A stretch of DNA of 64,000 nucleotides from Sphagnum magellanicum (GCA_021904315.1 CM038912.1:14037061-14101060); one strand, 5' to 3'; counted from the stretch's first letter, positions 1-13,315 are shown. The notes: generated by a model not told the origin, from the sequence alone. Translations and numbers: made by a program.

Positions 1-425
1 AAACACTAGAGAGAATATTCACAAATGTATATTTTCTTGCACTAACCAACTAACAAATATACCAAGACCTACTATTTAGAAAATGCAAAGAGAAAAAAGA
101 AAGGGAACACTTTCAAAAGAGACCTGCACATGCTACAGATAGCATACATAACAGTAGGGAATGAATGCAAAACTGTACAAAGGAGAATGATGACTTTTGT
201 TCTGTGAATTACTGGATCTTTGAAAGACAAACCAAGCATGGAACTGAAAACCAAACATATATATTACAGACGTTTTCCATGACATAGACACTCAAACCAA
301 ACATGAAACTGGAAACTTTCAAGACCCTCAGTAAAGGGTGTACTAAATTTTACAAACCACAGGCATGGGATAACCTAGAGGCACCTTTTTTGGTCTGAGA
401 AGGCATTTTAGTCTACAAACTTTGA
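1..425. other. 3' flank of the CAP-D2 gene
   Basis: AT-rich sequence downstream of the CAP-D2 stop codon. It probably holds the 3' UTR and polyadenylation region of that gene. No coding region or structured repeat is visible. Confidence 0.5.
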
Positions 426-3400
426 CTATGTTGGAAAAGTCTTACTGGAAGAATCTTTGACTCGACGGCATGGCTTTGCTGATCTTATCAACCTTGTTGA
501 GCCATTTTCAGTTGCAGAGTCTTGTCTTTGACTCTTGCCCTGCCAATGAACCAGTATTCTTTGTAAGCTTGTCATAAATAGTGCTACTGCAGTTGGTCTT
601 GCATGTCTCTTGCTTTGGTGTGATAATAACATGTTGACCTGATGACTTTAATTGTTCATTTACTGGAATAGGAGTACCAGCAACTACACTAGGACTAGCT
701 CTTTGTGGAAGTGTATGTAGATGTAAAACAGCTTCAGAGTTAGGGTTGACTTTACCTTCCTGGTTGAAGGAGGCTTCAATCCCTGCTTGGCAATGCTCAA
801 TGGTTGAGAAAACTCATTTTTGCTCTCACCCTCTTCACTGTCAAGTCCACTGCTGGCCTCAATCTCACCCTGTCCATCTTGTGTGAAGTCACTCTCAACT
901 GCTACCAAAGTTGAACTTCTTCCTCTCAACTTGGCTTTTGACCCTAGAAGGGTTTCACAATTCCTCTCCATATCAAGCTCACTGATTTCACTGCTCTCCC
1001 TAAAATCGTCTTTCTCTTGATCATTATAAATGGATTGTGCAGCTTCCAATGGATGCCCTTGACAAGAAATGGCTTTCTTTGTGGCGTTAGCATCTGCATA
1101 TTTGGGGCTCTTGTCCATTATACTTGATTCATCAGCTTCATTATCTGTGACTGAGCATTCACTGATGGCATCTTCCCCTCCTTCCTCTTGTCCATCCATA
1201 ACAGAACCTGGTAAAGACAAAGAAATCAGTCTGGGAGTGATGCATGCTTCTGGGGCTCCTGTGTTCATCAAATGTCTTAAGGGAATTACACACATTTCTG
1301 ACTCTGAAGAATTGATTACAGGTGATCTCATGAGGTTTAAGAGAGTTCAAGGTGGCCAACTTCACAAGAGAGAGAACATGATCATAAACAGTATTTGACA
1401 TTCTCATACTGCTGAAAATATTTCACTGTACAGGACTATCCTAAATCATTTCCTTCCTTAGCTACCACCTTTCCAGAAATCTGTGGTTTGACATACCATT
1501 GTCAGCTGAAGTCTCCTCACAGCTGCTATCCATTGGTACTTCGCATTGATTCTCATGTTTTTCTAGATCATCTTCCACATTAGGAGCCATATTGCAGCGC
1601 TTCTGATGAGCCTGAGCATTCTTGACTGCAAGATTGTGTTCTTTCTTTTCCTCATGGCACTTGAGAATCCTGGATTCAAAATCATCTGCCATCACCTTCA
1701 CCTCTGGTTTTGAAAACTTCTTTGCCTGTATGCAGATAGTTTGTGAGATATCAACTCCACTTCCATGAATTAGGCATTAAATGCATCAAAAATAGGATGA
1801 TCAATATTATCTCAGCACAAAAAGAGACAATACCTGCCTTCACTTACTAAATTACGACACAGCACAAGAGACCCTTCTGAAATCAGGAAATATTCTTTTG
1901 TATCTGCAGGAAAATATATTACCTTTACAATAATGGTCTTGAAGTGCTCGACAACCTCATGTTCACCGAGGGCTTTCTGATACTTGGGAAAGAGATCAAT
2001 TATTTTCCTGAGGCCTTTCTCAGTGTAAGATAGCTGGGCCAGGCAGTATCCAAGGTCCCTCCATTGCTTGGGATCTGCGGAAGGTATGTTATCATATTTT
2101 CAATGGCATCACATGGAAACATGTTCTTCAAATTGCATTAAGTCTAAGTTCCAGGTGCTGAAAATATCATGAAATTGAAGGACAATGAGATGAGTTGACA
2201 GAGCCAAAGCACCAAGTAGCACATTTTCTGATTTGCCTGATTTCAGCCCAGGATTTGCAAAGACAGCCTACCAGATGTGCCTGCAAACCGTTGACAGAGC
2301 TTGTCAAAGAGCCCCTCCTTTTGCTTATCCTGCAAATCAAGTTCAAACCCATTCACATAATATCCAAGAAGGCAACATAACCTACACAGATGTGTAATCA
2401 TTCCTCTCAACATATGAGACTATTCTCCCTCTCAAACAGAAGATAACAGCCGTAGATGGGAGTTGAGCAAGGTCAGACCAAGATTTAAATTCATCTAGTC
2501 ATGAAATGTGATCTACCTTGTCATAAGAACTTATCAAATATTTCATCATAACACATAGATTTGTAGTTACTCCTCAACATATCAGACAATTCTCTCTTTC
2601 AAAGAGAAGATAACAGCTGTAGATTGAGTTGAGCAAGGTGGGACCAAGACTCCAATACATCCATAGGTTTGAAATGTGATCTACCTTGTCAATAGAGCTT
2701 ATCAGATATTGCATCACACTGCGGAAATGGTCAGGGGAAATATCAGTTCGACTGGAGAGATGACTCAAAATGTCAGGAAGCAAATTGTAAATAGGGTTGT
2801 TGCCTGTTCAAAAGAGCCAAAGAGAAAAAATAATGTGAGATTTGACCATCCACATGAAGCTTAACCCAAGACAAAGATTGACAGTAATTCTGAAGGAATG
2901 ACCCTTAGTAGGTCCAGTATATAATTTCTGGCATCAGGTTTCACATCAACCTTCAGATGTCACAAATTTTTGGGTGATTATTCTTTAGGTAAATACCCAA
3001 ATGACACCCAAATCCTCTTAAGAGTCTGAGGGGAAATTAGCTCTTCACTGGATAAATGAGAATCTATTCAACTCCAATTTCCTTTAAACATAGAACCACC
3101 CAACCACAACATGACATGGAAGTCTTGAGCAATTTATGGGGAAGAAATTCTTTGTAGTGTAGGACATACCCTTGTTGGAAAGCTCATGAAAGAAAAGCTT
3201 CACTTGATTTGCAATCCGCTCATCTTCATCCTCCAACCGCAGTGCCATCTCACTAATGTGCTTCTTTACCTAGCATGATGCACACATGCATGAAGAGATT
3301 AATCCAATATTCTCCCATCCAAAAGACATTAAGAATCAAAGAAAGCTACATCCATACTATTTCTGTAGAATCCTGCTGGTGTTATGTAAGAATTTTGGCC

Positions 3401-6400
3401 TTGACCTCTTCCTCTGAACAATTCTCTTATTGACCCCTAAGAAAATTCTGAATGCATCCTTTATGCCATGTGAAAAGGAACCAGATGTTCTGCCCTTTGC
3501 CTTCACAAATCTGCAACCTCAACTTAGATTCCTCTATGTTGTAATTACTGCAGAAAGCAAGGAATCACCACTGACAGGAATGGTACTCCAAACTTTAAGG
3601 AGTATCCAAATAGAGCAAAGTTCATTACCTTGACCATGTCATTAAGGATGAGATGACTAAGGACAAGCACTGCATTGTTCCGCACACAGTTACATTTGTC
3701 ATTGAGACATGAGTACATGTGCTCTGTCCATGGCTCTAGTAGATTAGGGAACCGAAATGCTAGATCACCCATTGCTATAATGCAGTTTGAACGAACTCCT
3801 GCTTCCCCAGAGTTTTTGGCCACTGTGAAAAGCAACGGCAGGTTCCTCTCACTGTAGAGGCCAGAGAAATGCCCACAAACAACATTAGTAACAGAATGCC
3901 TCTTCAGCTTGTGCCTCATGTACCATTGCTGATTGACTGGAGACAGTGATTTTATGGCTGAAGATCACCCTAATCTGAAAGAAATTACTCACCAGAAATT
4001 GGCATCAATTGCCATAAGCTTGCAAAGAGCAAGCATTGCTGAAGATCTCAGTCGTGGATTCTAATCCCCACCACCCCAAAGTTCAGCATTCAGCTCCAAA
4101 GGTCAAAGAAATGGAAGTTACCATTGAAGTCACAGCACATGCTGTTGGATGATGTTTATTAATCTTGCAAGCAGAATTTGGTGGTTATCAGTAGCACCTG
4201 CTGCATAAGGGTCATATTTCGGCAGATTTTGGCTACAATAGGAGCCATGGTACCAATTAGAAATTGCTGGTTTGTTTCAACCCCTACAATTTCACTTTCA
4301 GCTTTCTCAAGAAGTACATCAATTCTGGCATCTTCTGAAGCTGCCATTCCCAATTCATCATTGATGCTTTCAGTCTGTAACACAGAGGAAAGTAGTTAGA
4401 CTCTAAAACACCACCTCTCCTAAATTCATCTCCATCTTAGCACCCACCAAAAGCATAGAGACAAAGAAAACTGGCATGCAAGTTATATCAAAGAGGTAGC
4501 CTTGCAATCTTTACCTTTGATTTGTCTGTGGCTGATTTTGATGAAGGTACTTCTGAAGCCTGCATGTCAGCAACAGCATCTGCAACTGCCTTATCTTTAT
4601 CTGCCCTTTGCTTCCGCAGTTTACGAACACAGGATTCAATATACACAAGATGCTTAAGAGCCACGTGGGCTAATGCAAAGAGGAAGCGGCTGAGGGTGAA
4701 CACCGTCACATTGGAAGGATGCTTCGATGAATTTTCAGCATAACCTATCCCCAAGTCTGTTGCATTTTCACAAGTCTTACCACCAGAAGCTGGAGGAGAC
4801 CCGTCACTTTTATTCTCACATCTCCCAAATAGCGACTGAAAAAGTTTGATAAGTAGTGCTGATGAAAATTGCTCTGGAGTTGGATGAAGGATATAGACAG
4901 CATTGATGGCTTGCTCAACAGTTGAGTACCAGATCTCTTCTGATAGCCCTGGTACAAATACAGTCACACCCCTTTAGGGAGAATTGCAAACATAACTGAG
5001 TCCTATATATTGCTCTACAAAAAACCACATTGCCTACAAGAGGAAACTTGTACAAGGACAGCCCCCTATAGAAATTAGCTGTGCCCTGAACCAAAACCTG
5101 ATGAAACACACAATGTAAGTATTCAGCATATGCTGATCACAGAAGCATAAAATACAAGAACTCCATTTCCAAATACAAACATGGAGATTTTGGACAAACT
5201 CACCTTGTCCTTTGATCAAACTGGACAAAACACTGAAAATTTTGTGGTGGGAACCAAGACTGGCTCGATCATCTGTTGAAAGACGCTGAAATACAATGCA
5301 TGTGAACCTTGCTAATAATGGATCGTCACTTGCTCGCCTACCAAGCCCAATGTCCATAAGACTTTGCAAATGGGCGCTCAGAATCTCTGGTTTTGATTTG
5401 GCTGCCATGCATAAGATCACAAGCGCTCCACGGCTTCTCTGAGGGGTGACATCGACTGCATTGAATGTAAAGTAATTCCAGAGAGCAGAAACCTGCAAAA
5501 GAGGCAAAAACTGTGATTAGTTGGACGCCACCATAATCTGAAGATACATTAGAAATATTCCAGTTCACTTTGCACTTCTGGCAACAAGGTGATAGATTTT
5601 TGGGTTTTGCAGTAGATAGATTGCCTACACAGAAATATAACATTTTCTGCGGTCAACAGTGAACATAGGTAAAAGAAGAATGCACTATGTGGAGTACCGT
5701 GCTACGTGAGATATCACCAGTAGCTGTAAACTTGCTGACAAGTGCTTCAATAGAGGTCAGGTCCCCAATGGTGGCATCCAATGTAAGGTTGATGAGACTG
5801 AGGGCAGTTTCTGATGAACTTTCCTTTATGTAGATGGTGATAAAAGCCCTTTCAACTGCCTCACATACACCCTTGTCTTGAGAGAACACCTGCAACAGTA
5901 CACATGTTATGATCCCAATTGGTTCAGATGCAGAGAGAGAAGATAAAGCTTTAAAAAAATAGAGGAAGAAGAGAAAAGCAAATGCAACAGAATACTCATT
6001 GAAATCACTTGATCCGCACAAAGAACCTAGAAACAAAATAAAATTAGAGTCCTTCAAGATTAACCTGAAACCAAAATTCCAACTATGGATTCACCACCCT
6101 TGTAGGCTTGACAATAAACTTCACAGGCAGACACTTAGCCAAATGTAGGTTGTCCTACTGCAAGGGGAGTATGGACCCACACAGGCAATGCCAGAATTCT
6201 CTTTTGATGAACAGCACTTACAAGGGGGAGCATTTTACGAAGACTAGCCTCAGCTCCATCAATCTCAAACTGCTGGGCAATAATCAAGAGTGCAATAGTG
6301 TGTTTAACATCATCTGGTGATGAAGCCAGCAGCTGCTTTAACACATCCATGGTCCCTGCAATACAGCGCGAAAATTGAAGCCCTGCCTCAAGTGAGGCCA

Positions 6401-9325
6401 CAAGAGCTCGTGTTTGTTCTAACCCTTGAATATTGGCCACACAAGGTTCATTGGCCATTGTTTCAGGTACCTGCAATAAGAGAATGAGCTTCAGGCCTCA
6501 AAAAACTACCAGGTTGGACACATCCTTTAGCACGTCATCTACATGCAAAAAATCAACCATTTTGATTGGGGGAGAGTAGATCTAATAATGGGTAATATAT
6601 GGCATGATAAAAGCGTATCTAGTGAGGATGAAAAGTTTGCTGGTAGAGAAATCATGCAAACCTGCCAGCAAACTTTGCATGTAATCACACTCTAGAACAG
6701 TACTGCATAATTTGAGGATCTATGAGGTCATTCTTGGTGGAGAGTTTTTCCTACACATGGACAGTATAAGAAATAAGACAAATACAGGTTACCTGAGATG
6801 GTTGACTGTCATCATATTGTGTTTCAGGGTATCTCAGAGAAAATGCATCACTGTCCTGCAACTCATTGAGATGTTCCCTGTCCTTGTTTGGTCTCCTTCC
6901 AGCATCCACCTCAAGTCCTTCAATTCTCAATTCAGGAGGACCTTCTTCATCAGCTGAAGGGTTCACCAACTCCATCCCTTCTAGCTTCTGCTTATATTGT
7001 TCAAGTGTTCCCTCAAAGGGGGCTGATCGTAAGCTTGAACCAAATGGGTTATAATGGAGAAGAGTGGAGAGCAAGTGGAGAGCACTTTTTCTCACTATTG
7101 CCCCTTTGTCCTCCAAGCGACCAGCAGCAATACTTGCCACCAAGTTCCAGTGCCCAATAGAAACAGCACTCTGCTCACATAATTCTGACCATGTTTGCAG
7201 AACTTTGCTTCGAGTGTATGCATTTTGATCTCTTGCACGCTCCAACAAGATGTCCACCATTCTCTGTTATATACACAGCAGAGGAAGCAAAACAGTTTTA
7301 AGAATTCATACTAAGAAGTACTCCAAGGATCCTTCAGTCTTGATTTAAGAATTCAGACTTTCATGGGTTCTGCTCAATTTTGTTACTGAACAGTAAGCAG
7401 CAGATATCATGTATTCAGTTATAAAGAAACATCTTCAGGTCAAATACTCAAAAGCTTGGAACAGAGCAGCCCACCTGCTTGCTGCGTAACCGCAGTGTTT
7501 CATCACCAGCAGCATTATCCAATGAAGGATCCTTGGAAGCTTTGGCAACCAGCTTACCAACAACTTGCACAACAGCATTCCGCATCTTGTAGGCATCACT
7601 GTCCAAGTGTGGTGTGATAAGACTCAGGTTCTGTGTCATAAGCTTTGGCACCCGTTCAGCTAAAGCCACAAGAAAGTCACCTACACTCTCTGCACCAGAT
7701 TTATCATGCTTGAAATCCTCTGGATTAAGACCACCAATCTCTTGGAGGATAGCTACAAGCAGGCTGCTGTCATGGTACTTCTCTTCAGCAAGGGTCACTA
7801 AGTCAGCCAAATGTATTGGAAGGTTCTCATGCTTGTGCAGCAAATTTACTATTGTTGATGTCACAGGCTCTAGGTATCCATACTTTGATACACATGTCAC
7901 CACAATGTTGCAGAGAGCTTCCTTGAGCTCCTTGTCCTTCACATGCATTGGATTTTCAAGCAGAGTGAACGCTATCCTGAAAACAGTGGTACAACATGCC
8001 AGATGATGAAGATATGTTCTCTTGTTCTCAGTTTGCATTTGCCTAATTTTTTTTCCCTATTCCACTTGGTTATCAATTCTTGTTGTTTCATTGATTTGGT
8101 GATTCTCTTCCTTTATTTTATTAATCTTCTTTCATTTTCCTCTAGCAGGCAAAATTGGGCACAATGAGCATGACCACACAATTTCTCAAGGTGACAAAGG
8201 AACAAAGAAAAGCTGATCAAACGAGTCAAGGTTAACTCACTTGGCAAAGAAAGCAACCAGGCTCTCCTCAGGCTGTGACATGGAGTAGAGCTGTCGAAGG
8301 TCGACTTGCAATGCCGTTGCAAGGAGACGTACAATCCGAGTCCTATGAACATCCCAGGCCCATTGCACAGGCACACCTTTCTTTCCTTTCTGTGTTGGCT
8401 TCCTCTGCATTTGCATCAATAGCAACACTAGTTTAGTGCATTATCTCAGAGATGAGGGGAAAAAATGGAGCTGCAAAACCCTAAATGCCATGGCATGAAT
8501 AGAAAGATAGGTAGTGGTGATCACAACAGGACCGCTTCCCACATATTGAAACACGCACCTTTCCAACAGCTTTCTCAACTCGTAGCGCTCCCAATTCGGG
8601 TTCTCCAGCCTCCTCCAGAACAAGAATACAGTGCAAGAAGTATGCATAAATCTTGAGAGCGTTACGGTGAGAGTGAATCTGCTGCAGCATGTACGCGGCA
8701 TCTTCATTTGACTCCAGGGCAGCATACGAAAGTGCAGTAATGGAGGGATTGAGGACACCAAAATTGGAACAGAGGCTCTCGATCAAGCTTCCCTTTGCAG
8801 ATGCCTCCAGTGAGGAGAAACCTCTGAATGAGAGTGCCCAAGAAAAAAAAGCAGCACCGTGAAAAGTCATATTTTGGGGGACTTCCAACAACTCGCAAGT
8901 CGCAAAAAGACAGGAGGACATGGTGAAGATGATGGAAGGGATGAAAGGTGGTTGGCCGTTGTATGTACATACCTGATGAGGGAATACACTAGGTCAAAGA
9001 TTTGTTGCTCCTCGATGCACCAGACTTCTTTATCAGCTAGCTCAAATGTGAGGCCTGCTTCCGCATAGCCCAAAAAGAGTTTCACAATGCGATGAAAAGA
9101 AGAAAAATAGCCATCGAATAAAGCAGGGGAATGTCGCCGAATTCAGTGGGGAAGAAGAGGGAGGAGGAGGAGGAGGAGCAAACCTTTGAGAAGTTCCTCG
9201 ACATCACGAGCAGACAAGCTCTCGACATCCGTGACTTCCTGTACGACGAGACGCGATTCCTGATCCACTGCGCCAGGATCCTCCAGACTCCTCAAAGACC
9301 TGGGAATGACAAAGGCAGGGGCCAT
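426..9325 (-). CDS. CAP-D2: Condensin complex subunit 1 (CAP-D2), 20 exons
   Basis: HEAT-repeat subunit of condensin I, which compacts mitotic chromosomes with SMC2, SMC4, CAP-H and CAP-G. Exons in transcript order: 9184-9325, 8973-9054, 8559-8823, 8241-8404, 7475-7976, 6793-7263, 6222-6470, 5698-5889, 5204-5492, 4515-4948, 4198-4374, 3993-4060, 3629-3851, 3170-3269, 2685-2803, 2272-2329, 1923-2074, 1497-1725, 756-1207, 426-638. Every junction keeps phase and has GT...AG ends. The product is about 1,526 aa, against about 1,400 aa in Arabidopsis as I recall it. The start MAPAFVIPRSLRSLE resembles plant CAP-D2 N termini. The Cnd1 core includes MGDLAFRFPNLLEPWTEHMY and NAVLVLSHLILNDMVK (exon 13), then HISEMALRLEDEDERIANQV (exon 14). 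Exons 18-19 are acidic and probably disordered. The last exon is the weak point: the acceptor before 638 is a choice among several, and gives a basic tail. The gene looks intact. Confidence 0.93.
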
Positions 9326-9406
9326 CGTCGATGGCGTCACAGTTGCGCTTCAAGCTCCCAACTTTCTAGTGTGTCAAACTCTCAGGGTTGTTGAGGATTC
9401 AAAGAA

Positions 9407-9643
9407 ATGCATCATGACGCCCAAGAAGGTCCTGAGATGGAAATAGAGGAGATGGACTCCCGTGCTCTCATGCGCCATAGCCATTGGTTTGAAAAAGAGC
9501 GGGAACGAAGGAGATTCTACGCTCCCCCGCCGCCTATTCCTCTGTGGAATCGTCATTCTCGGGAACGAAGGAGATTCTACGCTTTCCCTCCGCCTATTCT
9601 TTCGTGGAATCGTCATGCTCATGATAACTATCTTATATATTAA
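9407..9643 (+). CDS. Small divergent ORF with a duplicated 20-residue unit
   Basis: An ATG-initiated ORF of 78 codons in the interval upstream of CAP-D2, pointing away from it. The N terminus is acidic, then comes RERRRFYA followed by a proline-rich PPPI and WNRH. This 20-residue unit occurs twice because 60 bp are duplicated in frame. The last codons and the stop lie inside the Helitron that begins at 9631, so any original C terminus or downstream exon has been cut off. I do not recognise the family. It may be the first exon of a broken gene that shared a bidirectional promoter with CAP-D2, or a chance ORF. Confidence 0.35.
   Translation: MHHDAQEGPEMEIEEMDSRALMRHSHWFEKERERRRFYAPPPPIPLWNRHSRERRRFYAFPPPILSWNRHAHDNYLIY
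9501..9620. repeat. 60-bp direct tandem duplication
   Basis: Two adjacent 60-bp units (9501-9560 and 9561-9620), each starting GGGAACGAAGGAGATTCTAC and differing at a handful of positions. The length is a multiple of three and preserves the reading frame of the small divergent ORF. Confidence 0.9.
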
Positions 9644-10395
9644 AGCAACAGTGGTGTTTGACTGTGTATGGGCAGTGCCTAGAAAATTCTTAAAGCTTCC
9701 CAGATGTAACTGACTTTAGAGAATGTTTGTCTGTGTGGGTAGTGCTTGAAAATTTTTTGGAGCTTCCCCGGATGTAACTGACTCCAGATAATGTCTGTCT
9801 ATGTGAGATTCTTGAAGCTTCCCTAGATGTACCTGACTCTGACTCCAGAGAAAAAAGAAATCAGGGGCAGTCTGATTTTTTGAGACAAAAGATTTGGTAG
9901 ACCAAAAAATATATATTTAGGCCTTGGACAGCTCAAAATCTTTTTTTTTTTTTTTTTTGTATTGACCAAGACTACCTTTTTTTTCTTTTAGCTACTATCC
10001 GTCCCGATTAAGGGGACGGATGAAATGTCCATCCGTTTGATGACGAGACGAATTTAGGGGAAGACCAGAAAAAAAATATTTAGGCCTTGGACAGCCCAGA
10101 ATCAACTTTTTTTTTTTTTTTGTATTGACCAAGACTACCTTTTTTTTCTTTTAGCTACTGTCCGTCCCAATTAAGGGGATGAATGAAATGTCCGTCCGAC
10201 TTGATGACGGGACGAATTTTGGGGAAACTTTTTTTCTTTTAGCTACTGTTCATCCCAATTAAGGGGATGGATGAAATGTCTGTCCGGCTCGATGATCACA
10301 AAATAGAAAACACATAAAAATAAAAAAATAAAAAAGTTAAAAGTTAAAACACGAAGGGGACTTCACAGTGGCCGAAGGTCATGGGCACCCACTAG
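9631..10395 (+). mobile_element. Non-autonomous Helitron, copy A
   Basis: The 5' end is TCTTATATATTAAAGCAACA, preceded by A (9630). The 3' end is CTAG followed by T (10396), so the element sits between A and T as Helitrons do. A short hairpin, TGGCC-GAA-GGTCA (10369-10381, one G-T pair), stands exactly 10 nt before CTAG. There is no Rep/helicase coding capacity. Inside are roughly 75-bp repeats (9655-9850) and about 165-bp repeats (9897-10290). It ends about 300 bp from the CAP-D2 start codon and may affect that promoter. A near-identical 3' half occurs at 57040-57470. Confidence 0.85.
9897..10290 (+). repeat. Internal ~165-bp tandem repeats of Helitron A
   Basis: About two and a half units. 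Each holds TTTAGGCCTTGGACAGC, an oligo-T tract, GTATTGACCAAGACTA and a GTCC-rich block that can fold. In the first unit the stem CCGTCCC (9999-10005) pairs with GGGACGG (10013-10019) across a 7-nt loop. Confidence 0.85.
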
Positions 10396-12061
10396 TATAT
10401 GTAAATTTTTGCTTGCACGTAAAAGAGATTTTCTTTTTTTTTTCTTACGAATTTTGTAAGGTATTACCATTTTTGCAAAAAAAGAAATTATTTTTACTTT
10501 TTCTATTACCATTATTTTTTTTTGCCTTTTTCTTTCTTTCTTTTACAATTCTTTTCATCTTAGAAAAAAAAATCTTTTTACATCTTCAAAATTTTCTTTA
10601 AAAATTTGCACACTAAAATTCAAAAATAAAACAAGACACACAAAGAGACACAAGTCAATACCACGCACAAAAATGAAAACTCAAGACAAGACAAATGACA
10701 AGAACCTTGTGACCGTGGAAAAAGCTTTGGATTGAAAAAAAAATCATACCAATAAAAATACAAACTACAAAAGGGTCATGTCATGGTTTTTGCATGCAAT
10801 TATTTCATTTCAATCCATAAGCATATATCACAACTAAGCACCTTAGCAATGACCCACTTTGATTAGCCATCATTAGAATAAATTATCAAAGTTTCTAGTC
10901 AAGACTCTCAAGATACAATTTAAATTTTCTATTTCATTGGGTCATAGATATAAATTTTTGATGTGTAACTTTGAACAAAAGATATGGTTTTGAGCATGGT
11001 GTTACAAAGAACACTTTTCTTCACATTGAAAACAATCTCATATATTCTTTTTAATTTATTCATCATGTCCTTTTGATCTATTGTTATTTTTCATAAGTAT
11101 GTTGTTGATAAATGTATTTTTATAATTTTGAAACATCACCTATTTCCGTTCATAAGGGGCAAGTTACTTTTAGCCCAATAAGGTATTGTAGACCCAAGGG
11201 AATGCATAATTATTGCTTAAAGTCATGGCCCAATAAATCCAAGTCCATGACCACATCCATGGTAGTTGGTTAGGACATTATGTGATTGTATGACTGGATA
11301 GCATATGATGGGAAAATGTAGGTTGAATTATCTACATGCATCTAGATACAAGGCGTACAAAAAGCTACCTATGTTCATTTAGGGTAATTATATATATAAG
11401 GTAGGTTAACTTAAGTAGCTAGGATAATCATAAATTTGAGGACTAACCTAGGTATCATAACGTATTTATGTGAAAGTTACATCAAAAAGATTTTTTTTAA
11501 ATATGGGGATCACTCATCAAAGTTCATAAGTTATGCACAAATATATATTTAGCTATTTGCAAATCCAAATTGTATGAACTATTTTCCCATAATGCAAGAT
11601 GCAAACATGTGCATCAAGCCATGTGTTTTAGAGCTTGTAAACATGTGTCTTCTGCAAGGTGAACATTTCCTGGTTGGAAATATTTTAAAACACTATGGGA
11701 AAAGGGTTTTTACAAGCCTTTGATTGTTCATGAAATTGTTGGTTCTATATTTTCCCAGTGACAAAACATGTTTTTCATGTATTCTAAATTTCACTTCTAT
11801 CATGGAATGTCTTCCTTTAAATTCTTCTACACATTTTGGTTTCCTCCTATGGTGAAGGGGAAATATATAAAATTCTTAGGTCAAGATTCCTTTAATTATA
11901 GAGATATCACAAAGGACCTAAGTCTCTCTAAGGTCCAAAGAATTTTGAATAGTGATCAGGCTTATACAATTTCCAAGTTTTTTTTAAATGCACTTTGGTC
12001 ATGTAATTTCAATTGATGAAGGCTCTTTATGCCTTAGGTTGTGGTGTTTTACGAAGCCAAA
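10396..12061. other. AT-rich intergenic stretch, no recognised gene
   Basis: Begins with poly-T-rich sequence next to the Helitron. An ATG ORF at 11768-12016 (82 codons) matches nothing I know. No conserved domain, terminal repeat or tandem array stands out. Confidence 0.5.
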
Positions 12062-12340
12062 CTAAAATGACATGAAGTTCACCCTTACAAGCTTGTTGCA
12101 ACTTGAATGAAGATTGTATTGACTTTTTGGTTTAATGTTGTCTCAAGTTTTAACCCAATATCATGATTGTTTTGTGTTGGTTACAAAAATTCAATATCAA
12201 ATTTTGTGTAGTTGGTTGTGTGGAATTTGGAACAGATTATTATGTTCTTATCTGCACCCACAATTGGGAGTTCATGAAGTTGAGTGGTAAGTCATGGCAA
12301 TTAATCACTGTTATTCACAAGGAAGGTGATGGTCAGATAT
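12062..12340 (+). repeat. Dispersed repeat, copy 1
   Basis: Diverged copy of the sequence at 45955-46215, in the same orientation. Both contain TTGTTGCAACTTGAATG, followed at similar spacing by a stretch around TTGGGAGTT and then a GTGAATG/GAGTGG-like segment. The family is not recognised. It directly precedes the COI1 relic. Confidence 0.5.
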
Positions 12341-12548
12341 TCTGTGAATAACATTCACAATTTTATGACCACATTTGTTATTGTCATGTTTGGTTTGATT
12401 TGGCCATAACTGACATTACAAGTACCTTGAATGCTTGAATGTGTTATTGTGAAGTTTTTTCTACAACTCACAATATGCATAATATTGTTTTGTAGATTAC
12501 AAGGTTCTTTTATTCATCCAATTTTGAGGATCTGTATGGGCAAGTCTG

Positions 12549-13315
12549 ATGTTGGTAGGTGTTTCTTGGAGGCAAATACTTAATGTTTTTGGGGATGAGG
12601 GTTTGAAAGTGTTGGGCAAGACATGTAAGGAGTTGAGGTTCTTGCGAGTAAAAGATGATACAAGCTATATATCACATAGTGGTGTGGTTGCTATTTCACA
12701 AGGTTGTGCAAAGTTGCGATATTTGGCCTTATATGCATGTCATATCACCAATGTTACACTTTCTATGGTGGGGTAAGGTTGTTTGCACCTCACAAATTGC
12801 CATATTGCGCTTGGAGAAAAGGTAAGAAAAATTGTTGATTTGCCCCTGGATGATGGTGTGAAGTTATTACCAAAGGGTTGTGTGAACCTAACTCGATTTT
12901 GCCTCTACCTATGACAAGGAGCACTAACAAACTAGGGACTAGTTCACATTGGCAAGTATGGGCGCAATTTCAAGTGGCTGCTCTTAAGTACCACAAGGGA
13001 AAGTGATGTGGGTCTTACCAATCTTACATATGGATGCCAACAATTGGAACACTTAGAAATACGAAATTATCCATTTGGGGAAGCAAGCTTTACTATTGCA
13101 GTGGTGGCAATAAATTGCTTGAAATATTTGTTTGTGCAAAGCCACCACCAAGTCAATGAAACAGGGGTGCAACTTCTAGCCCTGTCTCATCCATGTTTGC
13201 TCATTAAAATGTACCCAGTGCCTTAAGACAACATGGGCAACTCTTGGCATACTATGCACCAATAAAACCATGCACTAATGATCCCCCTAAGATGAAGGTG
13301 CTTATTTTAAACCCA
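12549..13315 (+). pseudogene. COI1-like F-box/LRR jasmonate receptor, 3' fragment
   Basis: COI1 is the leucine-rich-repeat F-box subunit of SCF-COI1, the jasmonate co-receptor. One long frame gives the C-terminal LRRs: FGDEGLKVLGKTCKELRFLR, then ISQGCAKLRYLALYACHIT, DLPLDDGVKLL, a GLTNLTYGCQQLEHLEIRNY segment, NCLKYLFVQSHHQ and LLALSHPC. A tail resembling the COI1 ending GQLLAYYAP follows in another frame. The frame up to 13226 has three stops (TAA near 12774, TGA near 12915, TAG near 12933), and a frameshift follows. The F-box and N-terminal LRRs are absent. No intron interrupts the piece, so it may be a retrocopy or a single-exon duplicate. Clearly non-functional. Confidence 0.85.

Noticed and set aside
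684-1398. Overlapping ORFs on both strands within CAP-D2 exon 19
   Set aside because: Only the minus-strand frame joins neighbouring exons in phase; the others are shadows.
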